DNA from: an uncultured SAR86 cluster bacterium
GTDB lineage: Bacteria > Pseudomonadota > Gammaproteobacteria > Magnimaribacterales > AG-339-G14
Direction: 5' to 3'
DNA length: 64,000 nt
Assembly (NCBI GenBank): GCA_902594855.1
Contig: CACJNS010000001.1
Location: forward strand, 354,696-418,695
Shown: in pieces, positions 23,183 to 32,313 of the stretch
Layout of the letters: every line of letters starts with the position of its first letter
How positions within the stretch are numbered: the first letter of the stretch is position 1
Translations under genes and position numbers: made by a program
The notes under the pieces: generated by a model
What the model saw: only the letters and a program-made list of their open reading frames with translations
The model's database searches: none
What the model was told of the DNA's origin: nothing

Positions 23183-24166
23183 CTAATTAAATAAATTTTC
23201 TAGAGTGTAAATTTGCTCTGTATCAAGTCTACCTTTTTTTTCTGCCTCTAAGCACTCGATCAATTCCTCTCTATTTTTAATGCCTAAAATGACAGAACCT
23301 ACTTTATCAATACTTAAAGCATATCTGTGAGCAAGAGAAGCAGGAGATTCTCCCCAATCTTCAGCAAGCTCACGAAACGGTTGAGCTTTTTCATAATCAG
23401 CAAAATCAGGATGATCAAACCCGCTTGGATGTGGCTCTCGATCCATTTTTGAGGTCAGTGCACCAGCTTGAACAGCTCGAATAGCCAAAATGGGAATGTC
23501 TTTTTTCTTGCTTTCCTCTAGAACCAATTTTGGATTTGGCTTTATGCTGGCGTACCCGATTGCTCCCAATGAATTCAAAACATTTACTCCGCACTGAATT
23601 GCATCCGGAGGAGTTGTAGAATTGATCACATCGCACACAGCCTCCTCTTGACCAGGACCAATACCCCAGTTCAAGATCTTACCTTCTTTTTTTAAGGCCT
23701 CCATCGCTGGCACAACGGCATCGTAAAAGCTTTTTAAGGTTGTTAAGTTTCCAGTGGCAACAAAAGATGAATCGGGTTTTTGAGATTCATGATCATTCTC
23801 TACTAGCTGGGAATGAAGAAGAAAGAGGTCGACGTAATCAGTACCCATGGTATCTAAACTTCGTATCAATGAAGTATTGAAGCGATCATAAACTTCCTCA
23901 TCTGGCAAACTACCGAGCGCGCATTTTGTCGTTAACCTAAAGCTATCTCTGCTTCTCTCTTTTATAGCTTCACCCACAACTCTTTCAGCTTCTCCTTTTC
24001 CATACATTGGAGCAACATCTAAGTGATCGATTCCCGATTCCAATGCTAGATGAACAGAAGCGATGCTCTCATCTTTAGAAGTCTCACCCCAGACATTACC
24101 AATGCCACCGCCACCAAGGGTTAAGGCACTTACTGATCCAAACGGTTTAAAATCTCTTGACTGCAT
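23183..24166 (-). CDS. Aldo/keto reductase
   Basis: 327 residues, TIM-barrel oxidoreductase. Catalytic Asp and Tyr sit in LDVAPMYGKGEAERVVG (about 49-65), Lys in LTTKCALG, His in DLFLLHSQ. Uses NAD(P)H to reduce carbonyls, or the reverse on sugars (the L-fucose/galactose dehydrogenase-like branch is possible). Two-base gap to the saccharopine-dehydrogenase-like gene and 1-base gap to the SDR, so it is in the same transcript. Confidence 0.9.
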   Translation of the reverse strand: MQSRDFKPFGSVSALTLGGGGIGNVWGETSKDESIASVHLALESGIDHLDVAPMYGKGEAERVVGEAIKERSRDSFRLTTKCALGSLPDEEVYDRFNTSLIRSLDTMGTDYVDLFLLHSQLVENDHESQKPDSSFVATGNLTTLKSFYDAVVPAMEALKKEGKILNWGIGPGQEEAVCDVINSTTPPDAIQCGVNVLNSLGAIGYASIKPNPKLVLEESKKKDIPILAIRAVQAGALTSKMDREPHPSGFDHPDFADYEKAQPFRELAEDWGESPASLAHRYALSIDKVGSVILGIKNREELIECLEAEKKGRLDTEQIYTLENLFN

Positions 24167-24168
24167 AT

Positions 24169-25335
24169 TTAAGAAATACTTTTTGTAGTTATCAAAGGGA
24201 TTATAGATTCTGAACCATTTATCTCCTTTGAAAGATAGCTAAAAAAAAGTTCTGGATCAATAATACCTGACTCTGGGGCATGGACTCCTGTGTCTAGGAC
24301 CAGTCCGTCTAAAATCATTTTCACTCCACAAGATAAAGGATATGCTGTTGCTTCTCCCATGGATAAGTCATCAACGCTAGCCTCGGTATGAAAAGTTGCT
24401 GCTACAGAGATTTTCTTTTTATTCTTGATCCCTTCTGCATAACCATAGACAGACGGTAACATTTCGAGACCTGCTTTCTCATAGTCAGGAGATTGCATTC
24501 CCTCTAACCAAGTTAAAATTCTCGCAGCCATGTTTTTTGACAAAAGTTTTTTTTCTATAAAAAAACGAATAAATTTCAAAACACTAATTAATGAATCATC
24601 GTTGCTATGCATTAAGTTTAAGGATTCTTTTATTTCCGGATAATGATGAGGAAAGCTTATTGCTTCAGGATGTCCGAAGATATTTGCTTTGTAGGTCCCG
24701 AGCTGTGGATAGTCAACTGTGACCTTTTCAAGCGGACGAACCATTTTGTATGCTCCGGAACTAAAGACTTTCACTTTGCCAATTATTTGTTCAATGCCAT
24801 GAACCATGGCTGCATTAACTCCTTTTTGGGAAGATTCCTCTTCGGGTTGTGCTGAGGACATATCCCATCCGGTATAAACCTTAGAAACTTGATCGAGTTC
24901 TTTCATAGCGATTAATCCAAGCATGTTTGTAATCCCTGGACTTGCACCTAAACCAATGATGGCAGTTATTCCGGCAGCTTTCGCTTTATTGTTTAAGAGA
25001 AACATTTTCTCAGTAGGTTCCCAGTCATCGCATATATCTAGGTAATGCGTTTTGGTCTCAATAGCTGCTTCCAATATAGGCACAGCGAGTTTGAAAAAAG
25101 GTCCAGTTGTATTTATGACAACGTCAACGCCGTTCATTGCTGTCTTCAAAGCCTCATTATCAGTCACATCGATGCCGATACCAGAAATTTTTTCAGAAAG
25201 TGTGGCAGCAAATTTCTTTGCTGCAGATTCATTTATATCTGCAACTAAAATACTTTCTACTTGAGGATGTTTAATCAGAGAATGAACAGCAAACCGTCCC
25301 ATGCCTCCGCTTCCACCTAAAGCAAGAATCTTCAT
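24169..25335 (-). CDS. Saccharopine-dehydrogenase-like NAD(P)-binding protein
   Basis: 388 residues. N-terminal Rossmann loop LALGGSGGMGRFAVHSL (about 4-20), then VVINTTGPFFKLAVPIL and HYLDICDDWEP, typical of the saccharopine dehydrogenase/LYS9-like superfamily. Members act on lysine, carboxynorspermidine or other substrates, and many are unassigned. Its start overlaps the stop of the OYE gene by one base (TAATG). Its place among four other redox enzymes suggests a catabolic or biosynthetic route not identifiable from sequence. Confidence 0.85.
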   Translation of the reverse strand: MKILALGGSGGMGRFAVHSLIKHPQVESILVADINESAAKKFAATLSEKISGIGIDVTDNEALKTAMNGVDVVINTTGPFFKLAVPILEAAIETKTHYLDICDDWEPTEKMFLLNNKAKAAGITAIIGLGASPGITNMLGLIAMKELDQVSKVYTGWDMSSAQPEEESSQKGVNAAMVHGIEQIIGKVKVFSSGAYKMVRPLEKVTVDYPQLGTYKANIFGHPEAISFPHHYPEIKESLNLMHSNDDSLISVLKFIRFFIEKKLLSKNMAARILTWLEGMQSPDYEKAGLEMLPSVYGYAEGIKNKKKISVAATFHTEASVDDLSMGEATAYPLSCGVKMILDGLVLDTGVHAPESGIIDPELFFSYLSKEINGSESIIPLITTKSIS

Positions 25336-26633
25336 TAAGTCTCAGAGAATTTTTTAAAAGCTGCTGAATCTATTTTTGCAATTTCTCGAAAAGCAGCGAA
25401 AGGCCTTTTTGCTAGATCAGGATCTTCGCCGTTACCCATTTTATTAATTTGGAGGTAAAACCAAGCTTGAGAACTCAGAGCATTTATTGCTTGAATTAAA
25501 CGGAATGGGCTTCTTGAGGATAACCAACCCGGGCCAACAGAAAGAGTTTTTTCGTAATCAGGCAGTTGGTCAATTTCACCGTCGATCATTTTTTGAAGCG
25601 AATATGGATCCGCGCATAAAGGCCTCCCAATTCCAATGACCTCGCAGGCATTATTTGCAAGGGCAGCATTGATTCCTGTTCTTGATCTAAATCCACCTGT
25701 GACCATTAAAGGAATGGAAATAGCTTTTTTGATGTCATCTGCGTATTCTAAAAAGTAAGCCTCCCTAGCAATGGTGCTCTCTTTTCTTTTTTCCATCCTT
25801 TTTGGATTCATGCCAACGTTGTCATAACCTAGAAGACTTGGTTTTTCATACGTACCGCCAGAAATTTCCAATAAATCTAAACCTGCATCACTGACCATTT
25901 TTGCAACTTGAATGGACTCTTCGTGAGAAAAACCCCCCTTTTGGAAATCTGCTGAATTCATTTTCATGGATATTGGAAAGTCATCGCCAACTGCCTCTCT
26001 ACAGGCTTTGATAATTTCCAAATGAATTCTTGCTCTGTTCTCCAGTGAATCACCCCAAGCATCTGTTCTTTGATTGATATCAGGGGATAAAAACTCCGAC
26101 AGTAAATAGCCGTGAGCTGAATGCAGCTGAATACCGGAAAAGTTTGCTTCGCGGGCAATTTTTGCAACAAAAGCAAATCTTTTTATTACATCCAAAATTT
26201 CCTCTTCGGTCATTGCCTTCGGCGTACCAAAATTTCTTCCAGGTATTTTTAAAGCCGTTGAAGACGGCGCTAAGGGTTCTTTATTTAATTCTCCTGGAGT
26301 TTGTCTGCCGGCATGACTTATTTGCATCCAAAGCTTAGAACCATCTGTCTCAGAGACCTCTGCCCATTTTTTTAACGCTGGCATCTGATTTTGGTAAGAG
26401 TGCTCTTCGATGCAGACATTGGCAGGACCTTCCATACAGGATCTATCAATTTGCACATTTCCAGTAAGTAAAATTCCCGAACCGCTTTTTGCCCATTTTT
26501 CATAAATCTTGTGATGTCGCTCACAAGCAAAATTATCTGGTCCAGCAACCCTTTCAGTCATGGCTGCTTTGCAAAACCTATTTTTAATCTCCTGTCCGGA
26601 TGGCAGGATCAAAGGATCATTAAACTCAGTCAA
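25335..26633 (-). CDS. Old-yellow-enzyme family NADH:flavin oxidoreductase
   Basis: 432 residues. FMN barrel with KNRFCKAAMTERV at about 17-29, MQISHAGRQ, HSAHGYLLSEFLSP, and the phosphate-binding GFRSR region (TGGFRSRTGINA). It lacks the C-terminal Fe-S and FAD domains of full dienoyl-CoA reductases, so it is a single-domain ene-reductase that reduces alpha,beta-unsaturated carbonyls. Two bases from the CmcJ-like gene upstream. Length is longer than the classical 360 because of a C-terminal extension. Confidence 0.9.
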   Translation of the reverse strand: MTEFNDPLILPSGQEIKNRFCKAAMTERVAGPDNFACERHHKIYEKWAKSGSGILLTGNVQIDRSCMEGPANVCIEEHSYQNQMPALKKWAEVSETDGSKLWMQISHAGRQTPGELNKEPLAPSSTALKIPGRNFGTPKAMTEEEILDVIKRFAFVAKIAREANFSGIQLHSAHGYLLSEFLSPDINQRTDAWGDSLENRARIHLEIIKACREAVGDDFPISMKMNSADFQKGGFSHEESIQVAKMVSDAGLDLLEISGGTYEKPSLLGYDNVGMNPKRMEKRKESTIAREAYFLEYADDIKKAISIPLMVTGGFRSRTGINAALANNACEVIGIGRPLCADPYSLQKMIDGEIDQLPDYEKTLSVGPGWLSSRSPFRLIQAINALSSQAWFYLQINKMGNGEDPDLAKRPFAAFREIAKIDSAAFKKFSET

Positions 26634-26635
26634 AA

Positions 26636-27460
26636 TTAATCGTAAAAGCAGATAGCTCTAACTTCTATACTTTCTCTAGGAGATGCGTCTTCTCTGCCAT
26701 TAACCGCATCATCAAAGGCACTGTGCAGCGTTGGCATGAATGGCTTCTCATTTGAATCATATGTTTTGAACATAACGACTTCATCACGATGCATTTTTGG
26801 ATAGAAGTACCATTGATGTTCATCGCTATTCATGGATTGATAAATTTCAACAGTAAAACCGTTTTCGTCAGCATGGGTATCGCTTTTTTCTTCTTCTTTT
26901 CCATAATTAAAGAGATCAGTAGGTATGAGTTCTTTTTCGGAGACCGTTCTAGAATCGCATAACGCAAAAGGAGCATCGACTCCGTCTTCATCAAAGCGTC
27001 TCCATAAATTGAATACGGTAATCCTGTTGGGATTTGAATTGCTCTCATCCAGAAGCGGCTGAATGGTTTGTTTGAAATTAGGTGTGAAATCGTTATGAAC
27101 CAATCGGTGTGCTCCTAATCTTTTACCCTCAGCAGCTTCTGCTTCATTTCTAGTGATGTGAGACACGATAAATACTTGGTTAGCACCGGTTTGTTTTTTA
27201 ACCAGATTAGCCATCTCGTCGTAATAAACCTCAGTGACTTCTTTGTCGCTATAAAAATTTTCAACTGAAGATTTATGATCTAAAAGAATAAAGCCAGATT
27301 CACTAAGAGAATGCTGTTCTTCACGGGCATTTTTAACTTCTTTTAAAAATCCTTTGTGATCAGGTCTATCCGGGTCTGGTTCACTTAAACCAAAGGCCGG
27401 CTTGGCCTCTCCATCTTTTAAAGGCTTTCGGTAGAAAAATTCAGCTGTTACAGATTCCAT
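26636..27460 (-). CDS. CmcJ/NvfI-family oxidoreductase (2-oxoglutarate/Fe(II)-like)
   Basis: 274 residues. The block RLVHNDFTPNFKQTI gives HxD-type metal ligands, INVWRRF-like ITVFNLWRRFDEDG follows, then APFALCDSRTV, QWYFYPKMHRDEVVMFKTYDS, and HSAFDDA plus PRESIEVRAI supply the distal His and Arg. These match CmcJ (cephamycin 7-alpha-methoxylation) and fungal relatives such as AsaB. The true reaction is unknown, and bacterial members are frequent in marine genomes. First gene of the five-enzyme operon. Confidence 0.85.
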   Translation of the reverse strand: MESVTAEFFYRKPLKDGEAKPAFGLSEPDPDRPDHKGFLKEVKNAREEQHSLSESGFILLDHKSSVENFYSDKEVTEVYYDEMANLVKKQTGANQVFIVSHITRNEAEAAEGKRLGAHRLVHNDFTPNFKQTIQPLLDESNSNPNRITVFNLWRRFDEDGVDAPFALCDSRTVSEKELIPTDLFNYGKEEEKSDTHADENGFTVEIYQSMNSDEHQWYFYPKMHRDEVVMFKTYDSNEKPFMPTLHSAFDDAVNGREDASPRESIEVRAICFYD

Positions 27461-27531
27461 AAGGTTAATTCTAGATATTTTTTCCTTATAGTAAACTGTT
27501 TGTAAATCATTAATTAAGAGGTATACAAAAT

Positions 27532-27966
27532 ATGGAAATTCTATATCCCATGTTTGGCATGATATTCGTTACAGCTATAGTAATGATGCTCTTATATATC
27601 TCTCGAATTCAAGCTCTTTCAAATCGATCAAAAAATCCAAATAGATTGCCTAACGAGGTAGCAAGACACTCTGATGAAATCAGAAAGTACATGACTCCTA
27701 GAAATAGGTTCATTACTGAAAACTATAATCATTTATTTGAGCAACCTACTTTATTTTATGCAGTCGTGATCTACATATTTTTAATGGGAAACTCTGACTT
27801 AACTCATTTAGTTCTTGCATGGGGGTACGTTTTTTTTCGAGCCATCCACTCGGTTTATCAACTGACTCACAATAAAGTTAAATGGCGAGCTACCATTTTT
27901 GGAATTGGAGGAGCTTTTCTTCTAATCATGATTGCAAGAGAGGCCATTTCTTTATTAACTTCTTAA
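27532..27966 (+). CDS. MAPEG-family membrane protein
   Basis: 144 residues, four hydrophobic segments. NRFITENYNHLFEQPTLFYAV (about 58-78) is the MAPEG signature with the glutathione-contacting Asn and Glu, and YVFFRAIHSVYQLTHNKVKWR is the third-helix region. MAPEG proteins are trimeric membrane glutathione transferases or relatives. A ribosome site (AAGAGGT) precedes ATG 27532. Divergent from the redox operon and upstream of the CoA-transferase gene. Confidence 0.9.
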   Translation: MEILYPMFGMIFVTAIVMMLLYISRIQALSNRSKNPNRLPNEVARHSDEIRKYMTPRNRFITENYNHLFEQPTLFYAVVIYIFLMGNSDLTHLVLAWGYVFFRAIHSVYQLTHNKVKWRATIFGIGGAFLLIMIAREAISLLTS

Positions 27967-28006
27967 ATCATTTAAGTTAAATTTAAAATACAGATTTGGG
28001 GGATAT

Positions 28007-29233
28007 ATGTCTGGACCGTTAGATGGATACAGAGTAGTTGAACTAACTTCGACAGTTTCAGGGCCTTTTGCGGGCATGATGATGGCAGATCAAGGTGCTG
28101 ATGTCATAAAAGTTGAACCGCCACTAATTGGTGATTTAGCCAGAGTGATGGGTAGCTCACGAGACGGTATGGCGGCCATGTTCTCGGTTATCAACAGAAA
28201 TAAACGTTGTATCGTTTTAGATTTCAAGGAACCGAAAGATTTTGATGTTTTAAAAAAGCTTTTAGATACAGCCGATGTATTGATAGAAAATTACCGACCA
28301 GGAGTTGTGAAAAAATTGGGTATCGATTACGAAACTCTAAAAAAGACCAATCCGAATATTATTTACACCTCTATTTCTGGTTACGGACAATCCGGTCCCT
28401 ATATAAACAGAAGAGTCTACGATCCGTTAATTCAAGCTACAGCCGGTTCGGCAGCTGCGCAAAATTCAGAAAAGCCAGAGTTCTTTAAAACCATAGTTTT
28501 TGACAAAGTTACCGGCCTGACAGCCGCTCAAGCTATCAGCACCGCATTGGTACAAAGAGAAAGAACCGGTAATGGACAATATTTACCGATATCAATGCTG
28601 GATTCAGCGCTTTATTATATTTGGCCTGATGTCATGTGGTCTAAAACTCTCTTGGGAGACGGCGTGAAATATTTACCTGACCTCTTTGATGCTTTTCCAA
28701 TTTTCAAAACTAAAACACGATATTTAAGCGTCATTCTTTTACAAGACGCAGACTTTCAAAAATTCTGTGAACTTTGTAATTCTGATTTGCACACCAATGA
28801 TAAATATTTGACCACTGATGCAAGAGTAGAGAACTTAGAGTCTTTACTTGAAGACGTGCAAGATCTACTCACCGACATCGATGCAGAATTTCTTTGCGAT
28901 GAACTGGATAAAGCTGGAGTGCCGGTGGCGATTGTAAACTCCCTAGATGAAATTCATGAAGATCCTCAAGTCATTCAACAAGAATCCTTGGTCGAGCTTG
29001 AGCATCCAGTTGCTGGCAAAATGCGTATGCCGAAACCTCCTTTTAATTTTATCGATCAAAATGAATTCCCTAAATCGCACGCTCCTAGTCTGGGGATGCA
29101 TAACAGAGAAGTTCTCGAGGATTTAGGTGTTGATGAAGCGGATATCTTGAGAATGGAAGAAAGAGAAAAAACAAACAAAGAATTAATAGATGCTATGACT
29201 CTATCTGACGCAGGTAATCAATCTAGAAAATAA
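28007..29233 (+). CDS. CaiB/BaiF-family (class III) CoA-transferase
   Basis: 408 residues, family length. DGYRVVELTSTVSGPFAGMMMADQGADVIKVE starts the Rossmann half (described by its key residues GPFAG and ADVIKVE), YTSISGYGQSGPY is the central block, and the catalytic Asp lies in VFDKVTGLTAAQA (about 165-177). It moves CoA between carboxylic acids, often at the start of degradation of carnitine-, bile-acid- or aromatic-type acids. Preceded by a ribosome site (GGGGG) and convergent with the PhzF gene. Confidence 0.92.
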   Translation: MSGPLDGYRVVELTSTVSGPFAGMMMADQGADVIKVEPPLIGDLARVMGSSRDGMAAMFSVINRNKRCIVLDFKEPKDFDVLKKLLDTADVLIENYRPGVVKKLGIDYETLKKTNPNIIYTSISGYGQSGPYINRRVYDPLIQATAGSAAAQNSEKPEFFKTIVFDKVTGLTAAQAISTALVQRERTGNGQYLPISMLDSALYYIWPDVMWSKTLLGDGVKYLPDLFDAFPIFKTKTRYLSVILLQDADFQKFCELCNSDLHTNDKYLTTDARVENLESLLEDVQDLLTDIDAEFLCDELDKAGVPVAIVNSLDEIHEDPQVIQQESLVELEHPVAGKMRMPKPPFNFIDQNEFPKSHAPSLGMHNREVLEDLGVDEADILRMEEREKTNKELIDAMTLSDAGNQSRK

Positions 29234-29236
29234 AAA

Positions 29237-30019
29237 TTAATTAAGATTAATTGTTCCCTCCAAATAACGTTTTGATAATCCTCCAAGGATAATTCTCTCG
29301 TTGGAAATTTCACACTGCAAATAGCCACCTCGTGGTGAAGCTTGATAGGCGTTTAACTTATTTTTATTTAACTTCTTACCCCAGTATGCAGCGAGCATAC
29401 AATGAGCAGATCCGGTTACTGGATCTTCATCAACGCCTGTTTGGGGATAAAAACAACGCGAGATGAAATCAAACTTAGAGCTTTTAGCAGAGACTACCAG
29501 ACCTCTCGAATTTAGTTCTGCCATAGTGGAGAAATCGGGTTGTAAATTTTTTATATCTTTTTCGGAAGCCAAAATAGCAAGGTAATCGCTTCTTCCTTTT
29601 AAGATTTCGATGGGCTTGCACTTCAAACTTTCGCTGATGATAGGTTCTGTCTGGATAACTGATGGGTAATCGATAGGAAAATCAAGATTGATCATGTCAT
29701 CTTTTTGAAAAGCAATTAACTCGCCGCTTTTAGACTGAAAACTAATCTTGGTTTCGTTTTGGAAATATTCATCAAATAAGATTCTGGCGGTTGCCAAAGT
29801 TGCGTGCCCGCATAACTCTACTTCAAGCGATGGGGTAAACCATCGAATTTGCAGTGGATCTTCTCTGAGATTTACAAACGCTGTCTCGGATAAATTATTT
29901 TCAAAAGCTATCGCTTGCAGTACGTCTTCGCCTGGCCATTCTTCTAGAATACAAACTGCAGCTGGGTTGCCTTTAAAAAGTTCCTCAGTGAACGCGTCGA
30001 CGTAGAAAATACGAATCAC
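29237..30019 (-). CDS. PhzF-family isomerase/epimerase
   Basis: 260 residues. FYVDAFTEELFKGNPAAV is the family start, the catalytic Glu lies in NNLSETAFV (about 46), and WFTPSLEVELCGHATLA and DPVTGSAHC are the other signature blocks. PhzF members isomerise dihydroxyanthranilate or epimerise small acids, most are of unknown substrate. Its start overlaps the stop of the GST gene (ATGA). Confidence 0.92.
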   Translation of the reverse strand: MIRIFYVDAFTEELFKGNPAAVCILEEWPGEDVLQAIAFENNLSETAFVNLREDPLQIRWFTPSLEVELCGHATLATARILFDEYFQNETKISFQSKSGELIAFQKDDMINLDFPIDYPSVIQTEPIISESLKCKPIEILKGRSDYLAILASEKDIKNLQPDFSTMAELNSRGLVVSAKSSKFDFISRCFYPQTGVDEDPVTGSAHCMLAAYWGKKLNKNKLNAYQASPRGGYLQCEISNERIILGGLSKRYLEGTINLN

Positions 30020-30765
30020 ATTTCTGCAATTTTTTTATTCACTATTTCAATGCCCTTCATGTTCGCACCCATGATCCTTTCCATTTCAGGTGCACCCTGA
30101 CTGATATCGCCAAGTTCTTTTAAAACCAGGTGGGAATCATCGTGACCATCAAGTTTAGTCATATCATCTAACCATCTGGAGACATTAGAAAATTCTGAAT
30201 AATCAAAAGTATTGGTGAATTCCTTTTTCAATTGACCGAGCTCAACGTAGGCAGCCATGTCTGCCACGGTTGGGGAATCGCCGGTAAGATATTGGTTATT
30301 AGCAAGCCATTGAGTTTCCATCGCTTTTAGACCGTTGGTAAAAACTCGGCGCGACATTTCTATGACCGGTTCAGCCAATCCTAAATCAGGCCTAACTTTG
30401 GGGGCAAAAAAAGCAAGCGTAGCTTCTTTAAAACTGCGGTGATGATAATGCAAAATGGAATCAACCTTTGATTTGCGCTCAGGATCGTTGGGATACAGAT
30501 CTGTCCATCCATGCTTGGTGCAAAGATAAGTCATGATTGCTAGAGACTCACCTAAGAGAAATCCAGAATCTGTCTCTTCGAGACCGGGAATAGTCGCGTT
30601 TGGGAATTTCTTCATGTATTCGGGATCGCGAGTACCGTTGGCTTTAGGCGAACCAGGGACTGTGACGACCAATTCAAACGGTAGTTTTTTATTAAGAAGT
30701 AGCCAGATAACGGTTCTGACCGCTTGCGACATTGGAACTCCATATATTTTAAGTGGTGCGCTCAT
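30016..30765 (-). CDS. Glutathione S-transferase (theta-like)
   Basis: Start at ATG 30765, since TTGGAG at 30777 is its ribosome site; the frame beginning at that TTG is rejected. 249 residues. N-terminal thioredoxin-fold domain: PLKIYGVPMSQAVRTVIWLL, IPGLEETDSGFLLGESLAIM with Glu-Ser for glutathione. C-terminal helices include YLTGDSPTVADMAAYVEL. Conjugates or reduces hydrophobic substrates with glutathione made by gshA in the same window. Confidence 0.9.
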   Translation of the reverse strand: MSAPLKIYGVPMSQAVRTVIWLLLNKKLPFELVVTVPGSPKANGTRDPEYMKKFPNATIPGLEETDSGFLLGESLAIMTYLCTKHGWTDLYPNDPERKSKVDSILHYHHRSFKEATLAFFAPKVRPDLGLAEPVIEMSRRVFTNGLKAMETQWLANNQYLTGDSPTVADMAAYVELGQLKKEFTNTFDYSEFSNVSRWLDDMTKLDGHDDSHLVLKELGDISQGAPEMERIMGANMKGIEIVNKKIAEM

Positions 30766-30782
30766 AATTTTCTCCAAATTAT

Positions 30783-31469
30783 TTAATTAACAAGACTTGA
30801 AGTCTTTTTTGATTCAAAAGCATACGTGATGAAATACATACAAACTATATTAATTAAGACAATGATTTTTTGCAGCGTTGCATGTCTTACCATTTCTGAT
30901 TCGCTCTCCATCGGACTGCCGCTAAATATCTCATAGACAACGTAAGCGGTTATCGCGAACATCAAAAATAAAATAACGTAGGCATAAGTCTTATCAATGC
31001 CTTTGTTTTTAAACATTAAAAATAAATACAAAAGAGTAGCTGGGATCAACAATCGAAAAGAATTAAGGGCGAAAAATACATGTTCATCGAAATACAAATC
31101 ATGCGGGGTTAGACCAACCAATGCAAAAAAAGCCATGCCAAAAAAAATAAAGACCGAACCTGCCAAGGCTATCCAATAATCAATACCGTCCTCTTTAAAA
31201 AGAGGCGGCACAGAATTTAAAAATGCAATTCCAGCAAAAAAACAAATACCCAATGAAAAAGCAAAAAACACGGAAGATAAGAAATTAAGTTCTCCGTTAT
31301 GAGCTGAATAGGCTCCTAAATCACTCAAGAAATTATGCGAGAAAGAATAACCAACTTGCGACTCATCGTGGATATTACCGCCGGGATAAAAATACATCGA
31401 GCAAAGCACAAAGACTAAGAAACCGATGACGGTAAGTCGTATGAAATTGAAGTTGAATAAATCCCTCAT
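30783..31469 (-). CDS. DUF998-like multi-pass membrane protein
   Basis: 228 residues with about six membrane helices. The periplasmic loop FSHNFLSDLGAYSAHNGELN is the DUF998-type motif between helices 1 and 2, and GLTPHDLYFDEH lies between helices 4 and 5. Function unknown. It is placed between SDR and GST genes on one strand with gaps under 20 bases, so it is probably co-transcribed. Confidence 0.65.
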   Translation of the reverse strand: MRDLFNFNFIRLTVIGFLVFVLCSMYFYPGGNIHDESQVGYSFSHNFLSDLGAYSAHNGELNFLSSVFFAFSLGICFFAGIAFLNSVPPLFKEDGIDYWIALAGSVFIFFGMAFFALVGLTPHDLYFDEHVFFALNSFRLLIPATLLYLFLMFKNKGIDKTYAYVILFLMFAITAYVVYEIFSGSPMESESEMVRHATLQKIIVLINIVCMYFITYAFESKKTSSLVN

Positions 31470-31484
31470 CCTTGAGAAGTCTAA

Positions 31485-32279
31485 TTAGTTACTATCGGCT
31501 ACTGCGCCGCCATCCGATGCAATAGTTTGGCCAACGATATATTCCCCTGCTCTGGAGCATAAAAAGATAGCAAGCCCAGCAATATCCTCGATACCGCCAA
31601 CTCTGCCACTTGGGTTTGCTTCGCCTACCTGACTCCAATCGACATCAGTATCGCCACCGAAACCCACTCCAGTGCTTAACATCCAAGTTGGATAAGGACC
31701 AGGTGCTATGGCATTAACAATTATTTTTTCTTTAATTAAAAAGGCTGCGAGAACTCGAGATAAGTGATGAACGGCGGCTTTTGACGGACCGTATGCAAAA
31801 TTTTCAAATGCGCCTTTCTTCAGTCCGTCAATCGATCCAATGTTAATTACTCTGGAGGGATCTGTTTTTCCTGCTTCTCTTAATAAAGGAAGAAGTTTTT
31901 GAGTTAAAAAGAAGATACCTTTTACATTGGTATCCATGACTTTATCCCAACCCATTTCAGGGTATGTGTCTATTGGCTCTCCCCAGGCAACTCCAGCGTT
32001 GTTAATTAAAATATCGAGCTTATCTTCTTTTGCCTTAATCGCATCAGCTAGGGCTTCTATCCCTTCTACATTGGAAACGTCTGCTGGAATGGATATGCAC
32101 TCGCCTCCGTATTCTTCGCTAAGTTTTTTTGCAGTTTCATCGCAAGCACCCGCTTTTCTGGAACTGATATAAACTTTCGCTCCAGAAGATAAAAAGCCAG
32201 CGGCAATCATGCTTCCAATACCTCTCGAGCCCCCCGTGACCAATGCCACTTTACCTTTAATAGAAAATATATCTTTCAT
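31485..32279 (-). CDS. Classical short-chain dehydrogenase/reductase
   Basis: 264 residues. TGGSRGIGSMIA (about 15-26), NNAGVAW (about 92-98), catalytic Ser in NIGSID and Tyr-Lys in YGPSKAA (about 161-167), and the C-terminal VGQTIASDGGAV strand. Likely a glucose/ribitol-type or 3-oxoacyl-like reductase, substrate unknown. Good ribosome site (GGAGA) upstream of ATG 32279. Confidence 0.9.
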   Translation of the reverse strand: MKDIFSIKGKVALVTGGSRGIGSMIAAGFLSSGAKVYISSRKAGACDETAKKLSEEYGGECISIPADVSNVEGIEALADAIKAKEDKLDILINNAGVAWGEPIDTYPEMGWDKVMDTNVKGIFFLTQKLLPLLREAGKTDPSRVINIGSIDGLKKGAFENFAYGPSKAAVHHLSRVLAAFLIKEKIIVNAIAPGPYPTWMLSTGVGFGGDTDVDWSQVGEANPSGRVGGIEDIAGLAIFLCSRAGEYIVGQTIASDGGAVADSN

Positions 32280-32313
32280 GCGTCTCTCCTTTGTTTATTA
32301 AATACAAATATAA

